A stretch of 53,314 nucleotides of DNA from the NCBI RefSeq assembly GCF_030646015.1, contig NZ_JAUSLT010000038.1, positions 1-53,314 of the forward strand, read 5' to 3'. The first letter of the stretch is position 1, and the number at the start of each line of letters is the position of its first letter. Positions 15,439 through 24,739 of the stretch are shown here, piece after piece. The notes under the pieces are model-generated. The model worked only from the letters and a program-made list of their open reading frames with translations. It was not told the origin of the DNA and searched no databases. This DNA is from Bradyrhizobium sp. Lineage in GTDB: Bacteria > Pseudomonadota > Alphaproteobacteria > Rhizobiales > Xanthobacteraceae. The position numbers and the translations under genes were made by a program.

Positions 15439-16755
15439 ATGACGAAGCCTACCGACCCAACTTCCCGCAGCGGCATCAGCCGCCGTCAGATCCTCAAGGC
15501 CACCGCGGGGACGGCAGCCCTGCTCGCCGCCGCCAGGATGAATTTGCCCGCCGGCGCCTTCGCGCAGGGCGCGGGCCCGGAAGTGAAGGGGGCGAAGCTC
15601 GGCTTCATCGCGCTCAGCGATGCCGGTCCGCTGTTCGTGGCCAAGGACAAGGGCCTGTTCGCCAAGCACGGCATGCCGGACGTCGAGGTGCAGAAGCAGG
15701 CGTCGTGGGGCACCACGCGCGACAACCTCGTGCTCGGCTCGGAAGGCAACGGCATCGATGGCGCGCATATCCTGACGCCGATGCCGTACCTGATCTCCTC
15801 CGGCAAGGTGACGCAGAACAATCAGCCGACGCCGATGTACATTTTGGCGCGGCTGAATCTGGATGCGCAGTGCATCTCGGTCGCCAGCGAATACGCCGAT
15901 CTCAAGATCGGCCTGGACGCCAAGCCGTTCAAGGAAGCGCTGGACAAGAAGAAGGCCGCCGGCAAGTCGATCAAGGCGGCGATGACGTTCCCGGGCGGCA
16001 CCCACGATCTGTGGCTGCGCTACTGGCTCGCCGCCGGCGGCATCGATCCCGACAAGGACATCGAAACCATCACGGTGCCACCGCCGCAGATGGTCGCCAA
16101 CATGAAGGTTGGCACCATGGACTGCTTCTGTGTCGGCGAACCCTGGCCGGGCCAGCTCGTGCATCAGAAGATCGGCTACACCGCGCTCAACACCGGCGAG
16201 ATCTGGAACAAGCACCCCGAAAAATCATTCGCGATGCGCTCGGCCTGGGTCGACAAGAATCCGAACGCCGCGAAAGCCATCACCATGGCGATCATGGAAG
16301 CCCAGCAGTGGGCCGACAAGGCCGAGAACAAGGAAGAGCTCGCGACCATCCTGGGCAAGCGGCAGTGGATCAACTGCCCGGTCGAGGACATTCTCGATCG
16401 CGCCAGGGGCAAGTTCGACTACGGCACCGGAAAGGTGGTCGAGAACTCGCCGCACATCATGAAGTACTGGCGCGACTTCGCCTCCTATCCGTTCCAGAGC
16501 CACGATCTCTGGTTCATGACCGAGGACATCCGCTGGGGAAAATTCGAGCCCGGCTTCGACTCAAAGGCGCTGATCGCCAAGGTCAACCGCGAGGATATCT
16601 GGCGCGACGCCGCCAAGACGCTCGGCGTCGCCGCTGCGGATATCCCGGCCTCCAAGTCGCGCGGCAAGGAGACCTTCTTCGACGGCAAGGTATTCGATCC
16701 GGAAAATCCGGCGGCCTACCTGAAGTCGCTGTCCATCAAGCGTGCCGACGTCTGA
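15439..16755 (+). CDS. nrtA: Nitrate ABC transporter substrate-binding protein NrtA, 438 aa
   Basis: Periplasmic nitrate/nitrite-binding protein of the NrtA/CmpA family. The Tat signal has Ser14-Arg15-Arg16-Gln17, then Ala-rich ATAGTAALLAAARMN; AAAGGACG precedes the ATG. Family blocks are KLGFIALSDAGPLFVAKDKGLF, TFPGGTHDLWLRYWLAAGG, ITVPPPQMVANMKVGTMD, FCVGEPWP and SHDLWFMTEDIRWGK. These identify nitrate or bicarbonate type; the neighbouring nitrate reductase points to nitrate. It is first in a run with the permease (60-base gap) and ATPase, under the sigma-54-like promoter. Confidence 0.93.
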   Translation: MTKPTDPTSRSGISRRQILKATAGTAALLAAARMNLPAGAFAQGAGPEVKGAKLGFIALSDAGPLFVAKDKGLFAKHGMPDVEVQKQASWGTTRDNLVLGSEGNGIDGAHILTPMPYLISSGKVTQNNQPTPMYILARLNLDAQCISVASEYADLKIGLDAKPFKEALDKKKAAGKSIKAAMTFPGGTHDLWLRYWLAAGGIDPDKDIETITVPPPQMVANMKVGTMDCFCVGEPWPGQLVHQKIGYTALNTGEIWNKHPEKSFAMRSAWVDKNPNAAKAITMAIMEAQQWADKAENKEELATILGKRQWINCPVEDILDRARGKFDYGTGKVVENSPHIMKYWRDFASYPFQSHDLWFMTEDIRWGKFEPGFDSKALIAKVNREDIWRDAAKTLGVAAADIPASKSRGKETFFDGKVFDPENPAAYLKSLSIKRADV

Positions 16756-16815
16756 TCCAGCAGGGCCGCATGCTCGCGTGCGGCCGCTCCATCGAACCAC
16801 GGAGACATACTCCCG

Positions 16816-17724
16816 ATGAATATGCATGCCCTGAAGACCGAGCCCGATGCGGTGGTGGAAGCGGTGGTCGTTGCGACCACGGCTGCGCCGGTTGTCGCGT
16901 TGATGCCGAAGCGGCCGCCACTCGCCGAGAAATACGCCAAGATGGCGAAGGAGACCGCGGTGCGCGTGGTGCCGCCGCTGATCGTGCTGGCGCTCGGCAT
17001 GCTGTTCTGGGAGCTGGTCTGCCGGCGCGCCGGCTCGACCCTGCCGCCGCCGTCGCGGGTGTTCAAGGAAACCAAGGAGTTGATTTTCGATCCGTTCTTC
17101 GACCGCGGCGGCATCGACAAGGGGCTGTTCTGGCACCTGTCCGCCAGTCTGCAGCGGGTTTTTCTCGGCTATTCGCTGGCGGCGGTCGCCGGCATCGGGC
17201 TCGGCACCCTGGTCGGCCAGTCGGTCTGGGCGATGCGCGGGCTCGATCCGATCTTCCAGGTGCTGCGCACCATCCCGCCGCTGGCCTGGCTGCCGCTGTC
17301 GCTGGCCGCATTCCGCGACGGCCAGCCCTCGGCGATCTTCGTGATCTTCATCACCTCGATCTGGCCGATCATCATCAACACCGCGGTCGGCATCCGCAAC
17401 ATCCCGCAGGACTATCGAAATGTCGCCGCGGTGGTCCAGCTCAACCCGCTGGAATTTTTCTGGAAGATCATGATCCCGGCGGCGGCGCCCTACATCTTCA
17501 CCGGCCTGCGCATCGGCATCGGCCTGTCCTGGCTCGCCATCGTGGCGGCGGAAATGCTGATCGGCGGCGTCGGCATCGGCTTCTTCATCTGGGACGCCTG
17601 GAACTCGTCGCACATCAGCGAAATCATCCTGGCGCTGTTTTACGTCGGCATCATCGGCTTCGTGCTCGACCGCATCATCGCGGGCATGGCGAAATTCGTC
17701 ACCCGCGGCACCGCGCTGAACTGA
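16816..17724 (+). CDS. nrtB: Nitrate ABC transporter permease NrtB, 302 aa
   Basis: Inner-membrane permease of the nitrate/sulfonate/taurine group. A roughly 45-residue cytoplasmic N-terminus precedes about six membrane segments. The EAA-type coupling loop is in the region NVAAVVQLNPLEFFWKIMIPAAAPYI. Motifs such as LRTIPPLAWLPLSLAAF and TSIWPIIINTAVGIRNIPQDY are characteristic of NrtB. Six bases separate its stop from the ATPase start. Confidence 0.93.
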   Translation: MNMHALKTEPDAVVEAVVVATTAAPVVALMPKRPPLAEKYAKMAKETAVRVVPPLIVLALGMLFWELVCRRAGSTLPPPSRVFKETKELIFDPFFDRGGIDKGLFWHLSASLQRVFLGYSLAAVAGIGLGTLVGQSVWAMRGLDPIFQVLRTIPPLAWLPLSLAAFRDGQPSAIFVIFITSIWPIIINTAVGIRNIPQDYRNVAAVVQLNPLEFFWKIMIPAAAPYIFTGLRIGIGLSWLAIVAAEMLIGGVGIGFFIWDAWNSSHISEIILALFYVGIIGFVLDRIIAGMAKFVTRGTALN

Positions 17725-17730
17725 AGGAAC

Positions 17731-18531
17731 ATGTCCATGCACCCCTATCTGAAGCTCGACCACATCGACAAGGTCTTCACCCGCGGCAGTGCCTCGACCG
17801 AGGTGCTGAAGGACATCAACCTGACGATCGACAAGGGCGAGTATGTCTCGATCATCGGCCATTCCGGCTGCGGCAAGTCCACGCTGCTCAACATCGTCGC
17901 CGGCCTCACCACCACCACGATGGGCTGCGTGCTGCTGGAAAACCGCGAGGTCAACTCGCCGGGTCCGGACCGCGCGGTGGTGTTCCAGAACCACAGCCTG
18001 CTGCCCTGGCTCACGGTCTACGAAAACGTCCGGCTCGGCGTCGACAAGGTGTTCGCATCCAGCAAGACCCGTGGGGAGCGTGATGCCTGGACCATGCACA
18101 ATCTCAATCTGGTGCAGATGGCGCATGCCAAGGACAAGCGGCCCTCGGAAATCTCCGGCGGCATGAAGCAGCGCGTCGGCATCGCCCGCGCGCTGGCGAT
18201 GGAGCCGAAAGTTCTGCTGCTGGACGAGCCCTTTGGCGCGCTCGACGCGCTGACCCGCGCACACTTGCAGGACTCCGTCATGGCGCTGCACCAAAAACTC
18301 GGCAACACCATCCTGATGATCACCCACGACGTCGACGAGGCGGTGCTGCTGTCGGACCGCATCGTGATGATGACCAACGGGCCGAGCGCGCGAATCGGCG
18401 AAGTGCTCGACGTGCCCTTGGCGCGCCCGCGCAAGCGGCTCGAACTCGCCACCAACGCCGGCTATCTGAAATGCCGCCAGCGCGTGCTCGAATTCCTCTA
18501 TGAGCGGCATCGTTTTGTCGAGGCGGCGTAA
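17731..18531 (+). CDS. nrtC: Nitrate ABC transporter ATP-binding protein, 266 aa
   Basis: Single-domain ATPase of the NrtD/SsuB type. Walker A is GHSGCGKST near residue 47. The Q loop is VVFQNHSLLPWLTV, the signature EISGGMKQRVGIARAL (with Ile-Ser in place of Leu-Ser), Walker B LLLDEPFGALDALTR, and the switch His is in MITHDVDEAVLLSD. It lacks the C-terminal NrtA-like domain of cyanobacterial NrtC, so it corresponds to the short ATPase. It completes the three-gene transporter and is followed after 89 bases by the globin gene. Confidence 0.93.
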   Translation: MSMHPYLKLDHIDKVFTRGSASTEVLKDINLTIDKGEYVSIIGHSGCGKSTLLNIVAGLTTTTMGCVLLENREVNSPGPDRAVVFQNHSLLPWLTVYENVRLGVDKVFASSKTRGERDAWTMHNLNLVQMAHAKDKRPSEISGGMKQRVGIARALAMEPKVLLLDEPFGALDALTRAHLQDSVMALHQKLGNTILMITHDVDEAVLLSDRIVMMTNGPSARIGEVLDVPLARPRKRLELATNAGYLKCRQRVLEFLYERHRFVEAA

Positions 18532-18620
18532 GCCCTTACGTCTCTTTCGAACTTTGACGTGAACTAATGTCCCCGGAGCGCGACCAACAGGTTCTGCTTT
18601 AACGCATTAGGAGAGCTGAA

Positions 18621-19046
18621 ATGAATTCGACGCAGGTGAAACTGGTTCAGGAGAGTTTTTCGAAGGTGGTTCCGATCTCGGAAGCCGCCGCGGTTATTTT
18701 CTACGATCGCCTGTTCGAGGTCGCGCCGTCAGTGAAGGCGATGTTCCCGGACGACATGACGCAGCAGCGCAAGAAGCTGATGATGATGCTGGCCGCCGTG
18801 GTGAACGGCCTCGGCAATCTCGAGTCGATCCTGCCGGCCGCCAGCGCGCTGGCGAAGCGCCACGTCGATTACGGCGCCCGGCCGGAACATTACCCCGTTG
18901 TCGGCGGCGCACTGCTGTGGACGCTGGAAAAGGGACTTGGCGAGGCCTGGACATCGGACGTCGCCGACGCATGGACCACGGCCTACGGGACGCTGTCCGG
19001 TTACATGATTTCAGAAGCATACGGCCGCGCGGAAGCCGCGGAGTAA
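18621..19046 (+). CDS. Single-domain haemoglobin of the nitrate cluster (Bjgb type), 141 aa
   Basis: Haem globin similar to the haem domain of flavohaemoglobins, without the reductase domain. FYDRLFEVAPSVKAMF is the B-helix block (Tyr B10). His in AKRHVDYGARPEHYPVVG is the proximal ligand region, followed by LLWTLEKGLGEAWT. In Bradyrhizobium a globin of this kind (Bjgb) lies in the nitrate assimilation operon and is linked to nitric oxide detoxification. AGGAGAG precedes the ATG. The next gene starts eight bases after its stop, so they are co-transcribed. Confidence 0.9.
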   Translation: MNSTQVKLVQESFSKVVPISEAAAVIFYDRLFEVAPSVKAMFPDDMTQQRKKLMMMLAAVVNGLGNLESILPAASALAKRHVDYGARPEHYPVVGGALLWTLEKGLGEAWTSDVADAWTTAYGTLSGYMISEAYGRAEAAE

Positions 19047-19054
19047 GGATCGAT

Positions 19055-20272
19055 GTGAGCGAACCGCTGGTTATCGTCGGCAATGGAATGGCGGCGGCGC
19101 GTCTGGTCGACGAGCTGTCGAAAGCAGCCCTTGGCCGTTACGCCATCGCGGTGATCGGCGAAGAGCCGCGGCTGGCCTATAACCGCGTGCTGCTGTCGTC
19201 GGTGCTGGCGGGCGAGACCGCCTCGCATGACATCGAGCTGCGGCCGGCGTCATGGTGGCGCGATCGCGGGGTCACCCTGAAATACGGCTGCGTCGCCACC
19301 GAAATCGACGTCGGCCGCCGCGAGCTCAAGATCGCGGGTGACGAGAGCATGACGTTCTCGAAGCTGGTGCTCGCGACAGGCTCGACGCCGTTGCGACTGA
19401 ATGTCCCCGGCGCCGACCTCGCCGGCGTGCATACCTTTCGCGACAGCCGGGACGTCGATCTGCTGCTGACGCTGGCCGCGCAGAAGAAGCGCGTCGTCGT
19501 GATCGGCGGCGGCCTGCTCGGGCTGGAAGCAGCCTACGGCCTCGCCAAGGCCGGCGCTCCGGTCACCCTGGTTCACCTGATGGACCGGCTGATGGAGCGC
19601 CAGCTCGATGCGCCGGCGGCCGAGCTCCTGAAGTCGCTGGTCGAGCTCAAGGGCATCAAGATTCTGCTCAATGCCAACACCGCGCGCTTTCACGGCGAGA
19701 CCTGCGTCGAGGGCGTCGAACTGACCGACGGCCGCCTGATCGACGCCGACGCGGTGGTCTTCGCGGCCGGCATCCGCCCCAGCATCGCGCTGGCGAAGGA
19801 AGCCGGCATTGCCGTCAACCGCGGCATCGTGGTCGACGATGTCATGCAGACCGGCGCACCTGATATTTTCGCGCTCGGCGAATGCGCCGAGCATCGCGGC
19901 ATCTGCTACGGCCTGGTCGAGCCGGCCTATGAGCAGGCGCGCGTTTTGGCGCGGCATCTGGCGGGCAAGCCAGTCGCCTATCATGGCAGCGTGGTCGCGA
20001 CCAATCTGAAGGTCTCCGGAGTCAGCGTGTTTTCGGCCGGCGATTTCATGGGCGCCGATGGCAGCGAAGCCATCGTGCTCAACGATATCAGGCACGGCAC
20101 CTACAAGAAGCTGGTGATCTCGGGTGGCCGTCTCACCGGCGCGGTGCTGGTCGGCGATGTCGCCGACGCGCTCTGGTATCTCGAATTGATCAGGGATCGC
20201 AAACCCGTCGCGGGCATTCGCAGCCAGATGATGTTCGGCCGCTCGCTCGCGCTGGCCTCGGAGGCGGCGTGA
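19055..20272 (+). CDS. FAD/NAD(P)H-dependent flavoprotein, NirB N-terminal-like (Flp), 405 aa
   Basis: GTG start at 19055 with AAGGAT upstream. The upstream part of the frame lies inside the globin gene and is rejected. Two dinucleotide folds are visible: IVGNGMAAARLVDELSKA at the N-terminus (FAD) and RVVVIGGGLLGLEAAYGLAKAG near residue 150 (NAD(P)H). DIFALGECAEHRGICYGLVEP is the C-terminal FAD block. The protein matches the N-terminal half of assimilatory nitrite reductase NirB but ends before the Fe-S/sirohaem parts. By analogy with the Bradyrhizobium flp gene it supplies electrons to the nitrate reductase and perhaps the globin. Confidence 0.9.
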   Translation: MSEPLVIVGNGMAAARLVDELSKAALGRYAIAVIGEEPRLAYNRVLLSSVLAGETASHDIELRPASWWRDRGVTLKYGCVATEIDVGRRELKIAGDESMTFSKLVLATGSTPLRLNVPGADLAGVHTFRDSRDVDLLLTLAAQKKRVVVIGGGLLGLEAAYGLAKAGAPVTLVHLMDRLMERQLDAPAAELLKSLVELKGIKILLNANTARFHGETCVEGVELTDGRLIDADAVVFAAGIRPSIALAKEAGIAVNRGIVVDDVMQTGAPDIFALGECAEHRGICYGLVEPAYEQARVLARHLAGKPVAYHGSVVATNLKVSGVSVFSAGDFMGADGSEAIVLNDIRHGTYKKLVISGGRLTGAVLVGDVADALWYLELIRDRKPVAGIRSQMMFGRSLALASEAA

Positions 20273-20285
20273 GCCGGTTGCTCAT

Positions 20286-22994
20286 ATGACTGCTGTCGAT
20301 CCCGCCCTTCGTGCTACCCGTACGACTTGCGCTTATTGCGGCGTCGGCTGCGGCGTCGTGGCGACGCCGGACGGCAGCGGCGGTGCGGCGATCTCGGGCG
20401 ATCCCGAGCATCCCGCCAATTTCGGCCGGCTGTGCTCGAAAGGCTCGGCGCTCGGCGAAACCCTCGGGATTGAGGACCGGCTGCTCCATCCGATGATCCG
20501 CTGCAGCAAGGGCATCATGGAGCGGGTGGCCTGGAGCGACGCGCTCGACCATGTCGCGCATCGCTTCGCGCACATCGTCAAGCGCGACGGTCCGGATGCG
20601 GTCGCGTTCTATCTGTCCGGACAGCTTCTCACCGAAGACTATTACGTCGCCAACAAGCTGATGAAGGGGTTCATCGGCAGCGCCAATGTCGATACCAATT
20701 CGCGGCTGTGCATGGCGTCCTCGGTGGCCGGCCACCGCCGCGCCTTCGGCACCGACACCGTGCCCGGCTGCTATGACGATCTCGACCAGGCCGACCTGCT
20801 GGTGCTGGTCGGCTCCAACGCGGCGTGGTGCCATCCGGTGCTGTACCAGCGCATGGTCGCCAACAAGGCGAAGCGCGGCGCGCGCATCGTCGTGATCGAT
20901 CCGCGCCGTACCGACACCGCAGGGGATGCCGACCTGTTTCTGGGCCTGAAGCCCGGCACCGACACCGCGTTGTTCTCCGGGCTGCTGGCGCATCTGGCCG
21001 ATAACGGCGCGCTGGATTCCGGTTACATCGAACGGCACACCGAGGGTTTCGGCGAGGCGCTGGCGCGGGCACGGGTGATCGCCGGCAGTGTCGGCGCGAC
21101 TGCACTGGCGACCGGCCTTGCCGAACGCGACATCGCGGACTTTTTCCGGCTGTTCGCCACCATGCCGCGCGTGGTGACGCTGTATTCGCAGGGCGTCAAC
21201 CAGTCGGCGCAGGGCACCGACAAGGTCAATGCCATCATCAACTGCCATCTCGCCACCGGCCGGATCGGCAAACCCGGCGCGTCGCCATTCTCGCTGACCG
21301 GGCAACCCAATGCGATGGGCGGACGCGAGGTCGGCGGGCTCGCCAATCAGCTCGCCGCCCATATGGGCTTCACGCCGCCCGACATCGACCGGGTGCGCCG
21401 GTTCTGGAAAGCACCGCGCATCGCCACGCATGAAGGATTGAAGGCGGTCCAGATGTTCGAGGCGATCGCGCGCGGCGAGATCAAGGCGCTGTGGGTGATG
21501 GGCACCAATCCCGCGGTGTCGCTGCCGGACGCCGACGCCGCCCGCGCCGCGCTGAAGAAGCTCGAGATGTTCGTGGTCTCGGAGAATGTGCGTTCCAACG
21601 ACACGGTGAGCGCGGGCGCGCATGTGCTGCTGCCGGCGCAGGCCTGGGGCGAGAAGTCCGGCACGGTGACCAACTCGGAACGCCGCATCTCGCGGCAGCG
21701 CGCGTTTCTGAAACCTCCCGGCGAGGCCAAAGCGGATTGGTGGATCGTCAGCGAAGTCGCAAAACGGCTCGGCTTCGGCGCGGCGTTCGATTTCAACTCG
21801 GCCGCCGACGTGTTTCGCGAGCACGCTGGTTTGTCGGCCTTCGAGAACACCGGCAGCCGTGATTTCGATATCGGTGCGCTCAAATCGCTGTCGGACGAGG
21901 CGTTTGACGCGCTGGCGCCGGTGCAGTGGCCGACGCGGATCGATAGCAGCCAGCCGCAACGGCGGTTCTTTGCCGATGGCGGCTTCTTCACCAACGACTT
22001 CAAGGCGTGCTTCATAGCACCTGAAATCCCGGCGCTGCGCAGCGTGACGACGGCCGCCCGGCCGCTGCGGCTGAACACCGGCCGCATCCGGGATCAATGG
22101 CACACCATGACCCGCAGCGGCCAGAGCCCGCGGCTGGGCCAGCATCTGCCGGAGCCGTTCGTCGAGGTGCATCCCGACGACGCGCTGAAATTCGGCGTGG
22201 CCCATGACAGCTTCGCGCGCGTCACCACCGATTACGGACAATGCACGCTCAAGGTCGTCGTCAGCGAGCGGCAGCAGCGCGGCATGCTGTTCGCGCCGAT
22301 CCACTGGAGCGAGGCCACCGCCACAGGCTCGCGGGTCGGCGCGCTGGTGGCGCCTTTCACCGATGGATTTTCCGGCCAGCCCGAGAACAAGGCGACGCCG
22401 GCGTCGATCACGCCCCATGAATATGTGTTCCGCGGTTTTGCGCTGTCGCGTACACCGCTGGCCTTGCCCGGCCATGCCTGGTGGGCACATGTCGCAATCC
22501 CTGGCGGCCACGGTTATCTGCTGGCCGACAATGGGGACCTTAAGGGCTGGCAATCCTGGCTGCGCTCGGCGACTACAGATGATCTCGCCGAGTACAATGA
22601 TTTCGGTGGCGGTGTTTACCGCGCCGCGGCATTCGCCGCCGACCGGATCGAAGCCTGTCTATTCATCGGACCGGCGCACGACGCCGGCGACTGGGACGTG
22701 ATCAAGCAGCTGTTCGCCGCCGGCGTGCTCAGCGACGACCAGCGCCGCATGCTGCTGTCGGGCAAATCGACCGACGGGATGGCCAGCGCCGGGCCGATCG
22801 TCTGCGCCTGTTTCGGCGTCGGCCGCACCACGATCTGCGACGCGATCGCGGCGGGTGCGGGCACCGCCGCCGACATCGGCGCGCAGCTGAAGGCCGGCAC
22901 CAATTGCGGCTCGTGCATTCCGGAGATGAAACGGCTGATTGCGCAGGTGGGCGCGGCGGAACTGAAGCAACCTCAATTGGCGGTGGCTAACTAG
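20286..22994 (+). CDS. nasC: Assimilatory nitrate reductase catalytic subunit with C-terminal [2Fe-2S] domain, 902 aa
   Basis: Cytoplasmic molybdopterin (bis-MGD) oxidoreductase that reduces nitrate to nitrite. The N-terminal [4Fe-4S] site is Cys15-x2-Cys18-x3-Cys22 with a fourth Cys in RLCSKG. TNSRLCMASSVAG, GSNAAWCHPVLYQR and QPNAMGGREVGGLANQLAAHMGF are Mo-enzyme blocks. The C-terminus carries a BFD-like [2Fe-2S] domain: Cys840-x-Cys842-x31-Cys874-x2-Cys877. This is the NasA/NasC single-polypeptide type that takes electrons from a separate flavoprotein, here probably the preceding gene. It is the last gene of the operon; no nitrite reductase follows. Confidence 0.93.
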   Translation: MTAVDPALRATRTTCAYCGVGCGVVATPDGSGGAAISGDPEHPANFGRLCSKGSALGETLGIEDRLLHPMIRCSKGIMERVAWSDALDHVAHRFAHIVKRDGPDAVAFYLSGQLLTEDYYVANKLMKGFIGSANVDTNSRLCMASSVAGHRRAFGTDTVPGCYDDLDQADLLVLVGSNAAWCHPVLYQRMVANKAKRGARIVVIDPRRTDTAGDADLFLGLKPGTDTALFSGLLAHLADNGALDSGYIERHTEGFGEALARARVIAGSVGATALATGLAERDIADFFRLFATMPRVVTLYSQGVNQSAQGTDKVNAIINCHLATGRIGKPGASPFSLTGQPNAMGGREVGGLANQLAAHMGFTPPDIDRVRRFWKAPRIATHEGLKAVQMFEAIARGEIKALWVMGTNPAVSLPDADAARAALKKLEMFVVSENVRSNDTVSAGAHVLLPAQAWGEKSGTVTNSERRISRQRAFLKPPGEAKADWWIVSEVAKRLGFGAAFDFNSAADVFREHAGLSAFENTGSRDFDIGALKSLSDEAFDALAPVQWPTRIDSSQPQRRFFADGGFFTNDFKACFIAPEIPALRSVTTAARPLRLNTGRIRDQWHTMTRSGQSPRLGQHLPEPFVEVHPDDALKFGVAHDSFARVTTDYGQCTLKVVVSERQQRGMLFAPIHWSEATATGSRVGALVAPFTDGFSGQPENKATPASITPHEYVFRGFALSRTPLALPGHAWWAHVAIPGGHGYLLADNGDLKGWQSWLRSATTDDLAEYNDFGGGVYRAAAFAADRIEACLFIGPAHDAGDWDVIKQLFAAGVLSDDQRRMLLSGKSTDGMASAGPIVCACFGVGRTTICDAIAAGAGTAADIGAQLKAGTNCGSCIPEMKRLIAQVGAAELKQPQLAVAN

Positions 22995-23003
22995 GCTGTA
23001 GCC

Positions 23004-23019
23004 GTAGCCCGGATGGAGC
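23004..23019. repeat. Short dispersed repeat, GTAGCCCGGATGGAG copy
   Basis: Reverse-orientation copy of the CATCCGGGCTAC family also seen near 479-510 and 29470-29486, placed just after the nasC stop. Confidence 0.6.
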
Positions 23020-23040
23020 GGCTGGTGTGATCTCTCCTGG

Positions 23041-23115
23041 AATGTCGGCTCTCAGGGGTAACGCGGAAGTGCCATAGACATCCAACAAGTGGCGCTTTTG
23101 ACCCGACTCGGACAT
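23041..23115 (+). repeat. 75-bp intergenic element, copy 1
   Basis: Begins AATGTCGG, contains GGGGTA and CGGAAGTG, and ends TGACCCGACTCGGACAT. It aligns over its whole length, in the same orientation, with 25501-25575; the ends are near-complementary (ATGTCsG / CGGACAT). Partial relatives are at 24561, 27030 and 28964. No protein-coding capacity is seen. Confidence 0.65.
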
Positions 23116-23121
23116 CGATCA

Positions 23122-24383
23122 TCATGGAGCGCCTAAAGTAGCCTTCCTCGCTAGCACGTGCCAAACTTCCAGTTGATCGCCGCCCTTTACTTTTATTGTA
23201 CCCTTGGCCTCGCAGGCGAATTCATCCTTGATCAATCGAAAGGTATTGCTTGTGATTTGGATCGACTGACTTTGTCCCTGCGATTCCATACGACTTGCAA
23301 TGTTCACAGCATCACCCCAAAGGTCATAGATAAACTTCTTGCGACCGATGACGCCGGCCACCACCGGACCGGAATTGATACCGATGCGAAACGCGAGCTT
23401 CTGATCGCCGAATTTGCGTTGGGTTGCCGCCTCCCGCATATCGAGGGCTAAATTCACGATCAACCTGGCGTGATCGGGGCATGATCGTGGTACTCCGGCA
23501 GCAACCATGTAGCAGTCGCCGATCGTCTTGATCTTCTCAAGATCGTATTTCTCGACCAGATCGTCGAAACATTGAAAGACTTCGTCGAGAAGATCGAGCA
23601 AACGCATTGGCGTCATGGTCGCCGCCATAGGGGTAAAATCCACGACATCGGCAAAAAGGATGCTTGTTTCCTGGTATTGAGCCGCGATCGTTTGCTGTTT
23701 GGCTTTGAGCGCCTCCGAGATTTCCTTTGGCAGGATATTTAGCAGTAGCATCTCGGAACGTTCCTGAAAGAAGTTCCGCTGAACGACGAAGTAGTAGAGG
23801 AGCGCGAAGGCTATTGCGATCACCGCGCCGACATTGAGCACGAAAAACCAGGTCACGAATGTCTCGGACAGGCCGACGGGAACCAGATAAGGCTGCAGGA
23901 TCGCGCTCACGATCAAAAGGGAGACAAACCCAACGATCCAAAATACTGTTTGCCGCGATTCATCGAGCAGAAGTGCTGCGAGCGGGCACAGGGCAGCCCA
24001 TATGATCACCACGCTCGAGTCCTTGATCCGCCAAGGCTCATCATCAAGAGCCATGGAAGGATCAGAAACATCAGAAGCTGGATGAAGCGGTAGAAAACGA
24101 GATTTCGGGTCCACGCAAAGACTGCTGTATTGATCGGAGCGATGACGGTGTACAAGCCCGGGACGGCGGCAGACAGCGGTGCGCCAGCGGCGAAATAGAC
24201 TACGCTCCACAGAAACGTCAAAGGCAAGAGTCCGACCGAAAGCGAAACGACGAGCCGCTTTTGGAGCGCTCGTTCGGTACTGTCGGTTGGAGCGGCGCCA
24301 ATACGGCCCGCTTGCGCGACGAGACGTTGGCAAACTGAAGAAATCCACCGCGCCTGCTCAGCGCTCTGCGATGACTGCGGCAT
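23122..24383 (-). pseudogene. Class III adenylate cyclase gene with a frameshift, about 420 codons
   Basis: Membrane-bound class III nucleotide cyclase. Reading from the ATG at 24383, the first frame encodes a helical start (MPQSSQSAEQARWISSV) and membrane segments ending FLILPWLLMMSLGG, then stops. From about 24022-24030 the protein continues in another frame (DSSVVIIWAALCPLAALLLDE) through more membrane segments and a complete cyclase domain. That domain has SILFADVVDFT (metal Asp), KIKTIGDCYMVAAGVP (second metal Asp), FRIGINSGPVVAGVIGR and YDLWGDAVNIASRM. The lengths fit loss of one or four bases. It may be a pseudogene, or a sequencing error in an otherwise intact gene. Confidence 0.8.
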
Positions 24384-24739
24384 GGTCAAAACTCTCGATT
24401 GAGATCGTGTCGTTCCTGCCGGCTCCATGTAAAGACTATGTGTGCGCTCTTCGTCTCTTACCCGCCGGCCGGCTCGGCGCCGTTTCCATTTTGCCGCAAC
24501 GGCGCTGCAGCGCACAAGTACGTTCATGGCACGAAACGGACCTGCCGCAGTAGTCGCCGCATGTTCGCTATCGGGGGTGAGCCGGACTCCTTGGGCGCAT
24601 CGCGGAATCGACGCGATTGACCCATCACGGAAATCGGGGCGGCCCCGACGCGTGATCGTGGCAGGAAACCGCGTCATGTGATTTGATGATCCTGAGGACG
24701 GCTGCTGCCCTATATTGGCCCCCAAGGGAGGAGACCACC
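24384..24739. other. Intergenic region between the cyclase and PPOX genes
   Basis: 356 bases with no supported gene. Positions 24561-24600 hold a degenerate fragment of the 75-bp element (ATGTTCGCTATCGGGGGTGA, then GCCGGACT). Promoters for the two divergent genes should be here, but none was clear enough to mark. Confidence 0.5.

Noticed and set aside
15705..18083. Long plus-strand open frame (about 790 codons) across nrtA-nrtC
   Set aside because: It is out of frame with three clearly recognisable transporter genes, and its product is Arg/Gly/His-rich nonsense; a GC-driven shadow.
16561..18510. Long minus-strand open frame opposite nrtB and nrtC
   Set aside because: The product is an Asp/Arg/Gln/His-rich pattern typical of antisense frames in high-GC genes, with no domain.
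20190..22553. 787-codon minus-strand open frame opposite nasC
   Set aside because: Same antisense composition artefact; nasC on the plus strand carries all conserved Mo-enzyme motifs.
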